Source: Diplonema papillatum (taxonomy: Eukaryota > Euglenozoa > Diplonemea > Diplonemida > Diplonemidae). Taken from it: 64,000 nucleotides of DNA. The stretch lies in contig JAPJBO010000074.1 of the NCBI GenBank assembly GCA_030068145.1, forward strand, positions 310,001 to 374,000, read 5' to 3'. A program made the position numbers and the translations under genes. The notes under the pieces were generated by a model. The model did not search any database, had not been told where the DNA came from, and was given only the letters and a program-made list of their open reading frames with translations. Positions within the stretch are counted from its first letter, which is position 1, and each line of letters starts with the position of its first letter. Below, piece by piece: positions 1 through 10,300 of the stretch.

Positions 1-1301
1 ATTTGAGTGCAAGCACGTGCGAGCACTGCCGGTACTCCTCCTCGTTCTCCATCTCCTTGTCTATTATTTTCCTTTTCTTTTGAGTTTTTTGTTTCTTTTT
101 TGTTAGCGTTTTCTTTTCTGTTGCGTTTTCCTTCTTTGTTTTTTCCCTCCTTTTTATTCCAAATTTTTTTGTTCGGTGTCAAGACATGAACCAGACGGCT
201 TCTGGATAAGCTAGGTCCATCCCTCTACGACCGTCAACTGCATCTCCGGGGGATAGAGATAAGCCTGTTTCACCGTGTATACAGCGGCAGGCAATTCGAT
301 GCAGCTTCAGGGGAAAGGGATGGGCCGGCTTGGTGCAGAGCCCACGCCCTACGGCTTGGTTTGAAAGCCCGGTCTTCAGAAGGACCGAGGCCGCAACAAC
401 CTCTTGTCTATCGCCAGTGCCACCAAAAGGTGACCTGCACTATGCTCGGAGAGAAAGACCAATCCATGAGTAACAAAAGAAGCAAAATGTTTAACCGGAG
501 AAGGGGGACGGAGTGGGGGAGAAGGTGGGGGCTGAGAAATGTTAAAACGGGAAAGAATTATTCGTGTTCTAGCGATAAAGAGAGAGAGAGAGAGTGAGAG
601 AGAAAGCAAAAGACAGAGAAAGATACTTGTTGCTATACAGACAAGCCCTTGGTCTCGTCGCACTTTGGGCTTCTCGTTTCGAACGGCAGCTCGAAACTGG
701 CACGTTTCGAGCAGCTCCTCGCCTGGAAGTTCTGACTACCACTCCGAATAACAACGTACGCGTCTGGCATCAGAAGCTTCGAGCCACTTTTCGGCAAACA
801 AGGAGCGTGTGTGCAGTGTGCCGCTTGTCAAAAGATGGTGGAGCACGCGACAAATACCGCGCATCTGGACCCGAAAAAAAAGCGGGAGTCACACCCGTTT
901 TCCTCACTATTTTCGCTTCGTTTTCTGCGGTATTTTTCTGCTTACGGCCTCTTCCCTTTGCTTCGATTCTTCTTTACGCACTGGCGTCGAGCATTCTTCG
1001 GAGGGGAAAGCCCAGTTTGATCTTTCGACAGACGTGCCTTCCGTGCATGTGTGTTGATAGCTAGCATCAAGTCTTGTTTCAAGGAAAATGGTACGTCCGT
1101 GCACGGTTGATGCTAGCATCTTGCGGCAAATCTTCTAGGAGAGGGCAACCTTGCCTCGGATTCGTTCAACGACAGTTCACCAGCGCTCAAGGTCTAGGGT
1201 CTAGTCTACTGTCATCGGATCACAACAAAAAAAAGAGAGAGAGCGTGATGTGTATTAAGTGGTTTGGAGACGAACAAACAAAAATAAGAAGCGCGGGGGG
1301 G
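1..1301. other. Gene-free repeat-rich spacer
   Basis: I see no convincing gene here; the open frames are short and of low complexity. The stretch contains a pyrimidine-rich run (about 55-170), a hairpin-type repeat (listed separately at 207-331), a GA-dinucleotide run near 580-600, and near 1065-1120 a short imperfect inverted repeat around the word TAGCATCAAGTC. That word recurs near 3630 and 47690. Confidence 0.6.
207..331. repeat. Hairpin MITE-like repeat (GGTCCATCCCT family)
   Basis: The left end reads AGGTCCATCCCT and the right end AGGGATGGGCCGG, so the ends are inverted. The interior carries the CAATTCGATGCAGCTTCAG core in the opposite orientation to other copies. Related members lie at 3029-3125, 7048-7120, 29645-29720, 43846-44025, 47850-47955, 48681-48860 and 49648-49818. 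This is a diverged copy. Confidence 0.5.
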
Positions 1302-1305
1302 GGGG

Positions 1306-1601
1306 TTCGCATCATTTGCGTCAAACTCCTCCAAGAAGCTCACGAGCAAACTGCTGCCGTCGCTCAATGCGCTTTACACAAGCGCGTCGTGCGTTCGAAG
1401 GACGTGTGGAACAAGCAGAGGCATTCCGTGTAAAACTCAATCCATGCATTTCGAGATGCTGAACAAGGGGGGCTGGGGGAGTGGTGTATACACGGTGGAG
1501 TCAAGCCTCAGAGGCTTGAGCTGAAGCTGGAGCTAAAAAGTGACGTGGCTCTTATTATTTACGCACAGCCGGTCCTTGGAATGTAGCTTCCCCCTTTTTG
1601 T
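1306..1601. repeat. About 300-bp direct repeat, copy A
   Basis: This is nearly identical to 1964-2260, with the same order of bases throughout and differences mainly in homopolymers. Both copies are preceded by a long G run. The pair brackets the inverted-repeat element at 1602-1963, so the repeat and the element may have been duplicated as one unit. Confidence 0.85.
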
Positions 1602-1963
1602 CCCCCCGCGCTCAGCGCTCTTGCTAAGGATCAGCCACTTTGGCCGGATGGCCGGATAAACCAGACCCCCCCCCCCCTCTACAGTGCAGTTGCCTTGGAG
1701 ACTGGGTGGTCAAATTCTCTAAGGTGAAATGGTCAAAATTCCCTGCCAAAAGTGGGCCCACAAAAATTTTCCAAAGTGTGGTATTTGGGGTATTTGGGGC
1801 AAAAAAAAAATTTTTTTTTTCTGACCGCCCACCGTGGTGACCACCTTAGAGTGTGACAGGTAGCGTCTCCCCCCTCCACAGTGAAAATAGCCTGAGGGGG
1901 GGGGGGTCAGCCGGCTGATGGATGGATGGATGGTTCTTAACAAGATGCCTGGGGGGGGGGGGG
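1602..1963. mobile_element. MITE-like element with poly-G/C ends and an A/T core
   Basis: The left end carries CTTGCTAAGGATCAGCC and the right end GGTTCTTAACAAG, giving an imperfect terminal inverted repeat around CTTGTTAAG, next to C and G homopolymers. The centre (about 1800-1820) is A10 followed by T9, flanked by a conserved CACCTTAGAG-type motif. A nearly full second copy in the opposite orientation is at 58063-58408. It has no coding capacity, so it would be non-autonomous. Confidence 0.7.
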
Positions 1964-2260
1964 TTCGCATCATTTTGCGTCAAACTCCTCCAAGAAGCTC
2001 ACGAGCAAACTGCTGCCGTCGCTCAATGCGCTTTACACAAGCGCGTCGTGCGTTCGAAGGACGTGTGGAACAAGCAGAGGCATTCCGTGTAAAACTCAAT
2101 CCATGCATTTCGAGATGCTGAACAAGGGGGGCTGGGGGAGTGGTGTATACACGGTGGAGTCAAGCCTCAGAGGCTTGAGCTGAAGCTGGAGCTAAAAAGT
2201 GACGTGGCTCTTATTATTTACGCACAGCCGGTCCTTGGAATGTAGCTTCCCCCTTTTTGT
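1964..2260. repeat. About 300-bp direct repeat, copy B
   Basis: This is the second copy of the 1306-1601 repeat. It follows a run of about 13 G at the end of the MITE-like element. Confidence 0.85.
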
Positions 2261-4704
2261 TTGTGCGTACGTGCTATCACCTGTCACTTTTTAATAATGA
2301 CAACCGCGGTTGTTACCATAAAAAAGTGGGTTGCACGCCCTCCTTTTCGATGTGCAAATACACGCCGCCATTGGGTTCGAGTTGGGCACACCATCTTCAA
2401 AATCCAGCGGCTTGAGGCTTGAGGCGTGAGGCTTGAACCTACCGTGTAGCCAAAGAAGTCGTAGGAGGCGACGTCAGGAGGCAAATACCGTACACCGCTG
2501 AAGTAGGAGAAAGTAGAAAGGGAGAGCAGAGCTTTACGTTGCCCGCACTACCCTGAACCTGAACGTGGTTTCAGGGGTGAATTGTCAAAAATGATCATGA
2601 TTAGAAGGTCCTACTCGAGCAGTTCAGTTTCCTGACACATTGCATGTGACTAAAAATGCCACTTTTCGCTCCTAAAAAGACCGTTGAAGGTCGTGGTCGC
2701 GGCCAAAAGGTCCCTTTGCGCTAAGAGCTAAAAATAACGACCTTCCAGAGCGGTTGGCGATAGAAGATTCGATGTCACGCAAGCATCAACAAGGTGTGTG
2801 ATCTTGCTTTGTGCACTGAGAGGCACTAAGCGGTATCCAGTCAGTTCTTTACCGGACGATGAGACGCTGAATCGTACTGGTCATGGTCATCGCAACCAAA
2901 GTGCACGACGGCATGATCGACGGTGAAGAAAACTTGCTAACAAAAACAAATAAAGACTTGGTGCTCGCATCAGCGAGACCCGAAGGCAGTATCTCTAACG
3001 GGAAGCGTTCTCTCTGTTGTTGGGGAGAAGCCGGTCCACCCCTATCCTTTGGAACTGCATCGAGTTGCCTGCCGCTGCCTATCACGGCAGACGATGACTC
3101 CAAAATGAGTGCAAGCGCCTGAAGCACGACACGGTACATCGAAGAGGCCTAACGAATACAGGCCATCGCTACAGGTGGGGATTCTCCATTCTAACCTCAA
3201 ACTATCTCGGTGGACCACGGTGCACCAAGGTCTATCAGGTCCATCCCCATTCCACGGAGCTCGGTAGAATTGTCGTCTACCATGGGAACCATGGTCTCAG
3301 GACCAGTTTGGGGGGGAAGGCGTACAACGGTGCACCGGGGATTGACCAGTCACTCTCTTCCTGGCCGGTCAACGGTGCGTTTTGTTTTCCTCGCGACCAG
3401 GGTTTGAGGTCGTCAACGAGGTCTTTTTGGATGGTAATCGGGTTTGTGGTTTGAAATTGGGCAGAAGGGGGGATGGGTAAGTTACGCTGCGGTTCGCCAA
3501 GAAACGCAGCAAAATGAAGGGAAAGCCGTCTTCCTGTACAACAGCAGCGGCCGACAATTAGAAACGAATCGGTACGAGGGGGGGGACTATTTGTTTAATG
3601 TTCAGGCAGGACACTGCCTCTCATGCATGTCTAGCATCAAGTCAAGGGGGGAAAATGTTTCTTGGGTTTGAAGAGCGCGTGGTGCTTGCACCACTGAGGC
3701 CAGGTTTTTTAACCAAGTCAAGGGGGGGGGGTGTTGTTTATTTCAGAAGGGGGAGGTGGTTTGCAAGAACAGGCTTGGAATGGATATGTGCGCAACGCCG
3801 GGTGGGGGCAAGAGACGAGAGTTGCTGTATTCCACATCGGGGAGCTACATTTTGTCGTCAAATTGTGACACGCCACTGCGTTCTCACCTCCAAGGAGCGC
3901 TAGTGAACGTGAGTATAAGGCCACCTATTGCCATCGTGGACTCGGCCGTGTCGCACAACCACTATAGGACGAAACCTGGCAGGGTAGCAAGATCAGAAAC
4001 CCCAGGAGACAAACCACCTGGTCCAGGCCAAAATCGGTGAATTTCGGGGAACTTCCTTTGTGGCGACCACTTTCCCTGCAGTCGGCCCTGGCGAAGGTGG
4101 GCGGAAGAGCTGCAAAGGTGCAGTATTACGGCTCCAACTTGCGCAGAGCGGCCCTGTGCTATGCGTGCCCCGAAGACGAAGGAATAGGATGAGAACGACA
4201 GCTCCCTTTTTGCGCGGGAAACGCCTGTACGCGGGAGTTAAGCACTCTGCGTGCTTGGCGGTACTTCACAGGCCCAGGGTCAAGCGGCTGCCGGTATCTC
4301 AAACCAAAGCACCAAAGGCGTTGGGGCTCGGCGCTGAACACAAAGCCCCGTCGAGACGGTCATCCACCCGAGACGGACACGGGTTGTGGGCACGATTCTC
4401 GTGGGAGACGTCAACAAAAAAGGGAACCCACCCGTTCAGAAAGTTGCTGGCTCGCTCCGTGTGCAGGCGTAAGCGTTCAACGAAAAGACCCGTTTGCGAT
4501 CGCATTGGTTTCTCCCCCAATGCCTCTGTCGAAAAAAGCACAGGGCGGCCCCTACGAGAACCTTCTGTGTTGTTTCAGCAGCGGATACCTGAAGTGCTGC
4601 TACCGACAGTTTACTAGGTGAATTGAGCAAACGTAAACGGAAACGGAAAAAAGTACGTGCGCTCGGCTAAGGCCGGCGCGTGGCGAGACTGGAGGCAGCA
4701 GTTA
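2261..4704. other. Gene-free spacer with repeat fragments
   Basis: No gene can be supported. There is a segment near 2550-2660 shared with 14630-14760, partial copies of the GGTCCA hairpin repeat (3029-3125 and about 3205-3300), and a fragment near 3725-3810 (TTGCAAGAACAGGCTTGG) of the 350-bp repeat found at 41970 and 57587. Near 4460-4500 is a fragment of the AAGCGTTCAACAAAAAGACC repeat. Confidence 0.55.
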
Positions 4705-5262
4705 AAGTTCGGGGAACAGTAAAGTTCGGGCGAAGCTAAGTTCGGGCAATGCTGGTGAAGCTAAGTTCGAGTGATGCTTAGTTCGGGCGTTGCTAAGCGC
4801 TCAGGCTGCGCTGGTACTAAAAAACTGTTCGGGCACGAAGCGAAGTTCGGTCAGGGTGCAAAGTCCGGGTGAAGCCAAGGTCGGTGCTCGTACCCGGGGG
4901 GACACCCCCCCCGGACCCCCCCCGACCCACCGAGTGCGGGAAAAGTTTGGCGCTGGTACCCGGGTGGGCGCCCCCCCCGCCGCCCCCCGGCGAAGCAAAA
5001 GTTCGGGCGGAGCTAAGTTCTGGTGAAGCTCAGTTCGGACGATAATGAGTTCGAGTGATCCTAAGTTCGGGCGGAGCTAAGTTCTGGTGAAGCAAAGTTC
5101 GGGCGCAGCTGAGTTCGGGCGAAGCAACGCTCGGGCGAAGTTAAGTTCTGGCGAAGCAAAGTTCGGGCGATGCTAAATTCTGGTACGGGCGCAGCTGAGT
5201 TCGGACGAAGCAAAGTTCGCACGAAGCTGAGTTCTGGTGAAGCAAAGTTCGGTTCTCGTAGC
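4705..5262. repeat. Minisatellite of about 17-18 bp (AAGTTCGGGCGAAGCTA-like)
   Basis: Many diverged head-to-tail copies of a unit close to AAGTTCGGGCGAAGCTA run through this stretch. They are interrupted at about 4890-5000 by GC-rich sequence with C8 and G6 runs. Open frames on the minus strand here are repeat artefacts rich in Arg-Thr-Leu. Confidence 0.75.
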
Positions 5263-5420
5263 AAGTTTGGCCTGTGATGGCAAGCTCGGCCGCCCGACTC
5301 CGTTTCCCGGGGTGACCCAAATACCGCGAGATACTGAGAAACTCCGCCAAAAACGCAATTTTCGGGCACATTTGACCCCGAAACGCAACGAACCTCGAAA
5401 ACAATCTTCGACCGGAAAAA

Positions 5421-5492
5421 TGTCATGGGCGGGGTTCGAACCCGGACTCACCGGCCTGAAGGCCGGCGCCCGGTCACTCTGCCACCCGCATA
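5421..5492 (-). other. tRNA-like sequence (A box and B box), probably a pseudo-tRNA or SINE head
   Basis: On the minus strand there is an A-box-like TGGCAGAGTGAC, then a perfect stem CCGGCC-TTCA-GGCCGG, then a canonical B box GGTTCGAACCC at tRNA-like spacing. The would-be acceptor halves do not pair and one pair of the T stem is broken, so I do not call a functional tRNA. Two other B-box-like sites occur near 44515 and 53490. Confidence 0.35.
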
Positions 5493-7229
5493 TCTTCTGC
5501 GAGGAAAAAAAAAAGCTTGCCCGGCTCTTTCCAAAAACAATACACTTTTTTCATGAAGAAAAGCCGGGTTGGCTCGAATAGAGGCTATTCACATTGCATG
5601 TTCATAGGACCTCCAGTCTCGAAAAATGGTAAAGTCTTCTGAACGTTTACCGTTTCCCGAAGATCGGAACGACGTGGTTGACCGCCAACCTGTCTGCCTC
5701 CACCCAGCAGGGAGGCTGCCGCTTGTCCGAGACGGACACTCCTTCTCTTCGGAAGAAGCCGCACCATCAATGGGCGCACACTGAGGAGAGCTAAGGCGAC
5801 ACCATCAGTGGGCGCACACTGAGGAGAGCTAAGGCGAAGTACGTGCAAACGCTCGTTCTACGGCAAAAACGCAGCTTCACTCAGTGTGGGTGAGCCTTTA
5901 AGCTCCCGAGCAGTGTAAAGAAGCCAGCCCCACGCAGACCGGGCAGAAGGAAAATGGTCTGCACACCGGCACTAAATACAAGTTTACCCTGTGTTTTCGT
6001 GTGGGGCTGCAGCACATTTCCTCGCTTGAGATCTTGCAACTGGCGACCTCCACGAGCTTCCCACAAAGAGTGCGGATTCAAATCATAACTAGAAAGTGTG
6101 CCAACTGGTCTGCTCGTGAGCAGAACACAATTGGGACTGAACAAAAGATCCCCCCCCGCCCCCCCTCCCAAGACCCCCCCCTGCCTTTTTTTTTGGCTTG
6201 AATTTTTTTTCTAAAACTACAGAAACTTTTCTCATAAAAGGAACCGACGACGTACGCCATCTCGCGGTGACTGTCGATAAGTGGTGGTGGCGGAGGGGGG
6301 AAATAACAGCTACTCGGGCTTGGTGAGGACAACAGTTCATTCAAGCTTGTTCGTTCTGGACTAATCCTCCCTTTTTCCCTCCCATCAATCGCCCTCGTGC
6401 AAAGATCCAGAGAGAGAGACGGGGAGTGTCGGGTCCCCCACTACAGATCTCATTGGTTCCCCATCCGTTTTCATCAGCCGGGGATCTTAGAACCGCCGCA
6501 GTCTTTCGTCGAACTGCATCGGTAGTGACCAGAGAACCGCCGCAGTCTTTCGTCGAACCGACCTGCTGGTCGGCAATAGCGACGCTAGAATGCGGGAATG
6601 ACTCCAGTCCGATGAGGTTCATGCTTCAACGCTTCGCAGTGAATATCGCGTCTGATCGCGGTCTTCATCACGTGGACCCAAGACATCCGCCGACAAGTGC
6701 GACCAGCAACCCTTGGTCAACCGCAGGGTTGGATTGAGGGGAACATTCTCGATTCGATTTTGTGCGTGCCGGTTGATCGTTTTCCCACTTGTATTTACCC
6801 CTGTGTCATTTTCAGGTATGGAATTCTGACCAACCACCAAAACACGCTGCCCACGTCTTTTTAGAGTTAAAGTTCGCTTGAAATTCCGGGGGTTTTAGCC
6901 TGCGCAATACATTGAAGGGCAACCCGTAAGATTGTTAGTACTAAAAAAAGACCCAAGGGAAGAGATGGGGGCCATTTTCCGAAAGAGGGCCCGCCTTAAG
7001 CATGCCTTCCCTTCCAGTCCTCCATGCGGATCACGCCCCGACCCGTATACATGAGCCAGTCCACCCCTATTTCCTGGAAGTGCATAGAACTGTCTGCTGC
7101 TGCTCTATCACAGCCCAGGCGACGCAGATTATCGCCACAGATTCTTTGCATGCTAACTCAAACTAACCCAAATTGTCACAGTAGCAGTCTATCAGCCTGG
7201 GTATAAAGACACTGGACACACAGACATGG
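5493..7229. other. Gene-free spacer with repeat fragments
   Basis: No gene can be supported. A 40-bp phrase around CACCATCAATGGGCGCACACTGAGGAG is repeated in tandem near 5760-5835. A fragment of the 40123-type dispersed repeat lies near 6000-6060. At 6480-6560 the phrase GAACCGCCGCAGTCTTTCGTCGAAC occurs twice. A hairpin-repeat fragment lies at 7048-7120. Confidence 0.5.
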
Positions 7230-7340
7230 GAGAGAGAGAGAGAGAGAGAGAGAGAGACGAGTTAGAGTGCAGGGACCATCTCTCCGAGGAGTATCCGGTC
7301 GCCCCACTACTATCCCGTACTACTACGGCGGGCGTAATGG
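7230..7340. repeat. GA microsatellite with a dispersed repeat tail
   Basis: About 12 GA units run into CGAGTTAGAGTGCAGGGACC and a phrase ending in TACTACGGCG. The same composite recurs at about 54610-54700, and in part at 8235, 17395, 42800, 46260 and 50770, so it is a dispersed repeat that begins with or next to a GA run. Confidence 0.65.
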
Positions 7341-7372
7341 GTGTCATGCTGTCGCGCGCATGGCAGCTTGTC

Positions 7373-10300
7373 TCAAGGGACGATCGGCTCGCATCCGAAG
7401 ATCAAGCGCCGCTTGAAGGAAAGCGGCAGGTGCCGCAGGTTCCTCTGCCGGAACGACAGCGAGGGGATGGCGGAGATGAACAGCCACGGCACCTTCTTGG
7501 CCAGCGGGTTGGCCTCCGGCGGGGTTCCCCGCAGCACCCTCGCGAAGAACGGCGCGAAGGCCCGCAGCTCGAGGGACACGATCTCGTAGGCGGTGACGAA
7601 GACTTCGCGGCAGGTCATCAACGGGGACTGCTTGCAGTACTGCCACAGAGGGCCGTAATTCGGGTCGGCGGACATCAACTGCTTGCTGAGCGTGTCCAGC
7701 CACGTGCCTTGCTTGCCGTGCTGCAGGAGCCCGAGTTTGATCATTTCGATGAACGAGTCGCCGTACTGCGGCGTGTACTTCATCGCGAGCCGCAGGTATT
7801 CCTCGGCTTTGGCCAGGTCGAACAGCTTCGGTTGGAGGGGGTCCATGTGCAGGCGAGCGCCTTCGAGCCAGACTTCCCCGGCCTTCCCGCTGTGTCCTTT
7901 CGCCTTCTCGAACGTCGCGAGGGCCTGCCTGTTGTCGCCGGCTTCGGTCTTCCCGAGCTCGCTGTGCAGCTGCGTCAGCATCGCCCACAGCCGCCCGACG
8001 CCTTCGTGCTTGTCCAAGCTCTCCTTCGCGACCCTCTCCGCCGCCGTCGCGCCATCGCCCGACCGCAGTTCCAGGTTGATCAGCTCAAGGGCCGCCCGCC
8101 AGTCGTTTTTCTGAGGATTGAGGCGGTTTTCGCATGTCCCGTTGGAGCTGTGTGCTGGAACCCGGAACAAAACGCACTGCAGCACTCGCGATGCCGAACA
8201 AGAGCTGACCACTCAGCACAAGCTTGAGAGAAAGACGACTGAGTGCAGGGACCATCTCACTTTCTCAACTTCTACGGTGGCGTGTAGCAGTCGCTTTGGC
8301 ACGGTCGGGTGACGGCGCCGTGGGTACAGTTCAATGTATACCCAACGAAGGTTCCAGTTGCCTTCGATGGCGAGTTCTTTTGTAACACTGCAGTGCGAGC
8401 AGCCTTGGACACCGCAGCACAAAACGTGCGAATCGCTATGCGAGAGACATGGAACTGCAGAATAGGTCCGACGCTGGAAACATTGGGACTGAACGACTGT
8501 ACACACCTGCGCTTCCTCGAGAGTGGATCTTGCATTGCTCAGCTGGTCTACATGCTCATAGTAGCGCGCGAGCTCTATCTTGACTACGGCCTGAGTGGTT
8601 TGTTTCGCGGTTGTACGTTAGATCTGCGCCAACCGGAGAACAAAAGGGGGCTGCCACGTATACTTCTCTCTCTCTTAGGGCACCGGTCTCGGACGTAAGT
8701 AGCGTATCCGGTACTGTAGAACCACGGGCCTACGGCACCAATTTCCTAGATATAGTCGGGCAAATGGTTCTACGGCAATTGTGGCTGCACGCAGCGGGCA
8801 CAACGGGGAGTCGTGTTTTTGGTGCTGGTTTTGAGGGATAAGGAAACGTAAGAAATCTTTTTGCGGTGGTCTCCGCTGGCCCGGTAGTTTGTGCTACCGC
8901 CAACTTCTTTTACACTCGTTCTCTTCTCTTCTCACTACTGTACGTACTCTTTCACTCTTTTTTCTCACAACGGGGAGTCGTTGTTATTGGTGCTGGTTTT
9001 GAGGGATAAGGAAACGTAAAAAAATCTTTTTGCGGTGATCTCCGCTGGCCCGGTAGTTTGTGCTACCGCCAACTTCTTTTACACTCGTCCTCTTCTCTTC
9101 TCACTACTGTACGTACTCTTTCACTCTTTTTCTCACATCGGGGAGTCGTTGTTATTGGTGCTGGTTTTGAGGGATAAGGAAACGTAAGAAATCTTTTTGC
9201 GGTGGTCTCCGCTGGCCCGGTAGTTTGTGCTACCGCCAACTTCTTTTACACTCGTCCTCTTCTCTTCTCACTACTGTACGTACTCTTTCACTCTTTTTCC
9301 TCACAACGGGGAGTCGTTGTTATTGGTGCTGATTTTGAGGGATAAGGAAACGTAAGAAATCTTTTTGCGGTGGTCTCCGCTGGCCCGGTAGTTTGTGCTA
9401 CCGCCAACTTCTTTTACACTCGTCCTCTTCTCTTCTCACTACTGTACGTACTCTTTCACTCTTTTTCCTCACAACGGGGAGTCGTTGTTATTGGTGCTGG
9501 TTTTGAGGGATAAGGAAACGTAAGAAATCTTTTTGCGGTGGTCTCCGCTGGCCCGGTAGTTTGTGCTACCGCCAACTTCTTTTACACTCGTCCTCTTCTC
9601 TTCTCACTACTGTACGTACTCTTTCACTCTTTTTCCTCACAACGGGGAGTCGTTGTTATTGGTGCTGGTTTTGAGGGATAAGGAAACGTAAGAAATCTTT
9701 TTGCGGTGGTCTCCGCTGGCCCGGTAGTTTGTGCTACCGCCAACTTCTTTTACACTCGTCCTCTTCTCTTCTCACTACTGTACGTACTCTTTCACTCTTT
9801 TTCTCACAACGGGGAGTCGTTGTTATTGGTGCTGGTTTTGAGGGATAAGGAAACGTAAGAAATCTTTTTGCGGTGGTCTCCGCTGGCCCGGTAGTTTGTG
9901 CTACCGCCAACTTCTTTTACACTCGTTCTCTTCTCTTCTCACTACTGTACGTACTCTTTCACTCTTTTTCTCACAACGGGGAGTCGTGTTTTTGGCTCTG
10001 GTTTTGAGGGATAAGGAAACGTAAGAAATCTTTTTGCGGTGGTCTCCGCTGGCCCGGTAGTTTGTGCTACCGCCAACTTCTTTTACACTCGTTCTCTTCT
10101 CTTCTCACTACTGTACGTACTCTTTCACTCTTTTTCTCACAACGGGGAGTCGTTGTTATTGGTGCTGGTTTTGAGGGATAAGGAAACGTAAGAAATCTTT
10201 TTGCAGTGGTCTCCGCTGGCCAGGTAGTATGTGTTACCGCCAAACTTCTTTTACACTCGTTCTCTTCTCTTCTCACTACTGTTACGTACTCTTCCACTCT

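Noticed and set aside
4170..4290. Resemblance to 5S rRNA (GTTAAGCAC...GCTTGGCGGTACTT)
   Set aside because: Only a short internal stretch resembles the 5S control region; the flanking helices and total length do not fit, so chance or an old 5S-derived fragment cannot be separated.
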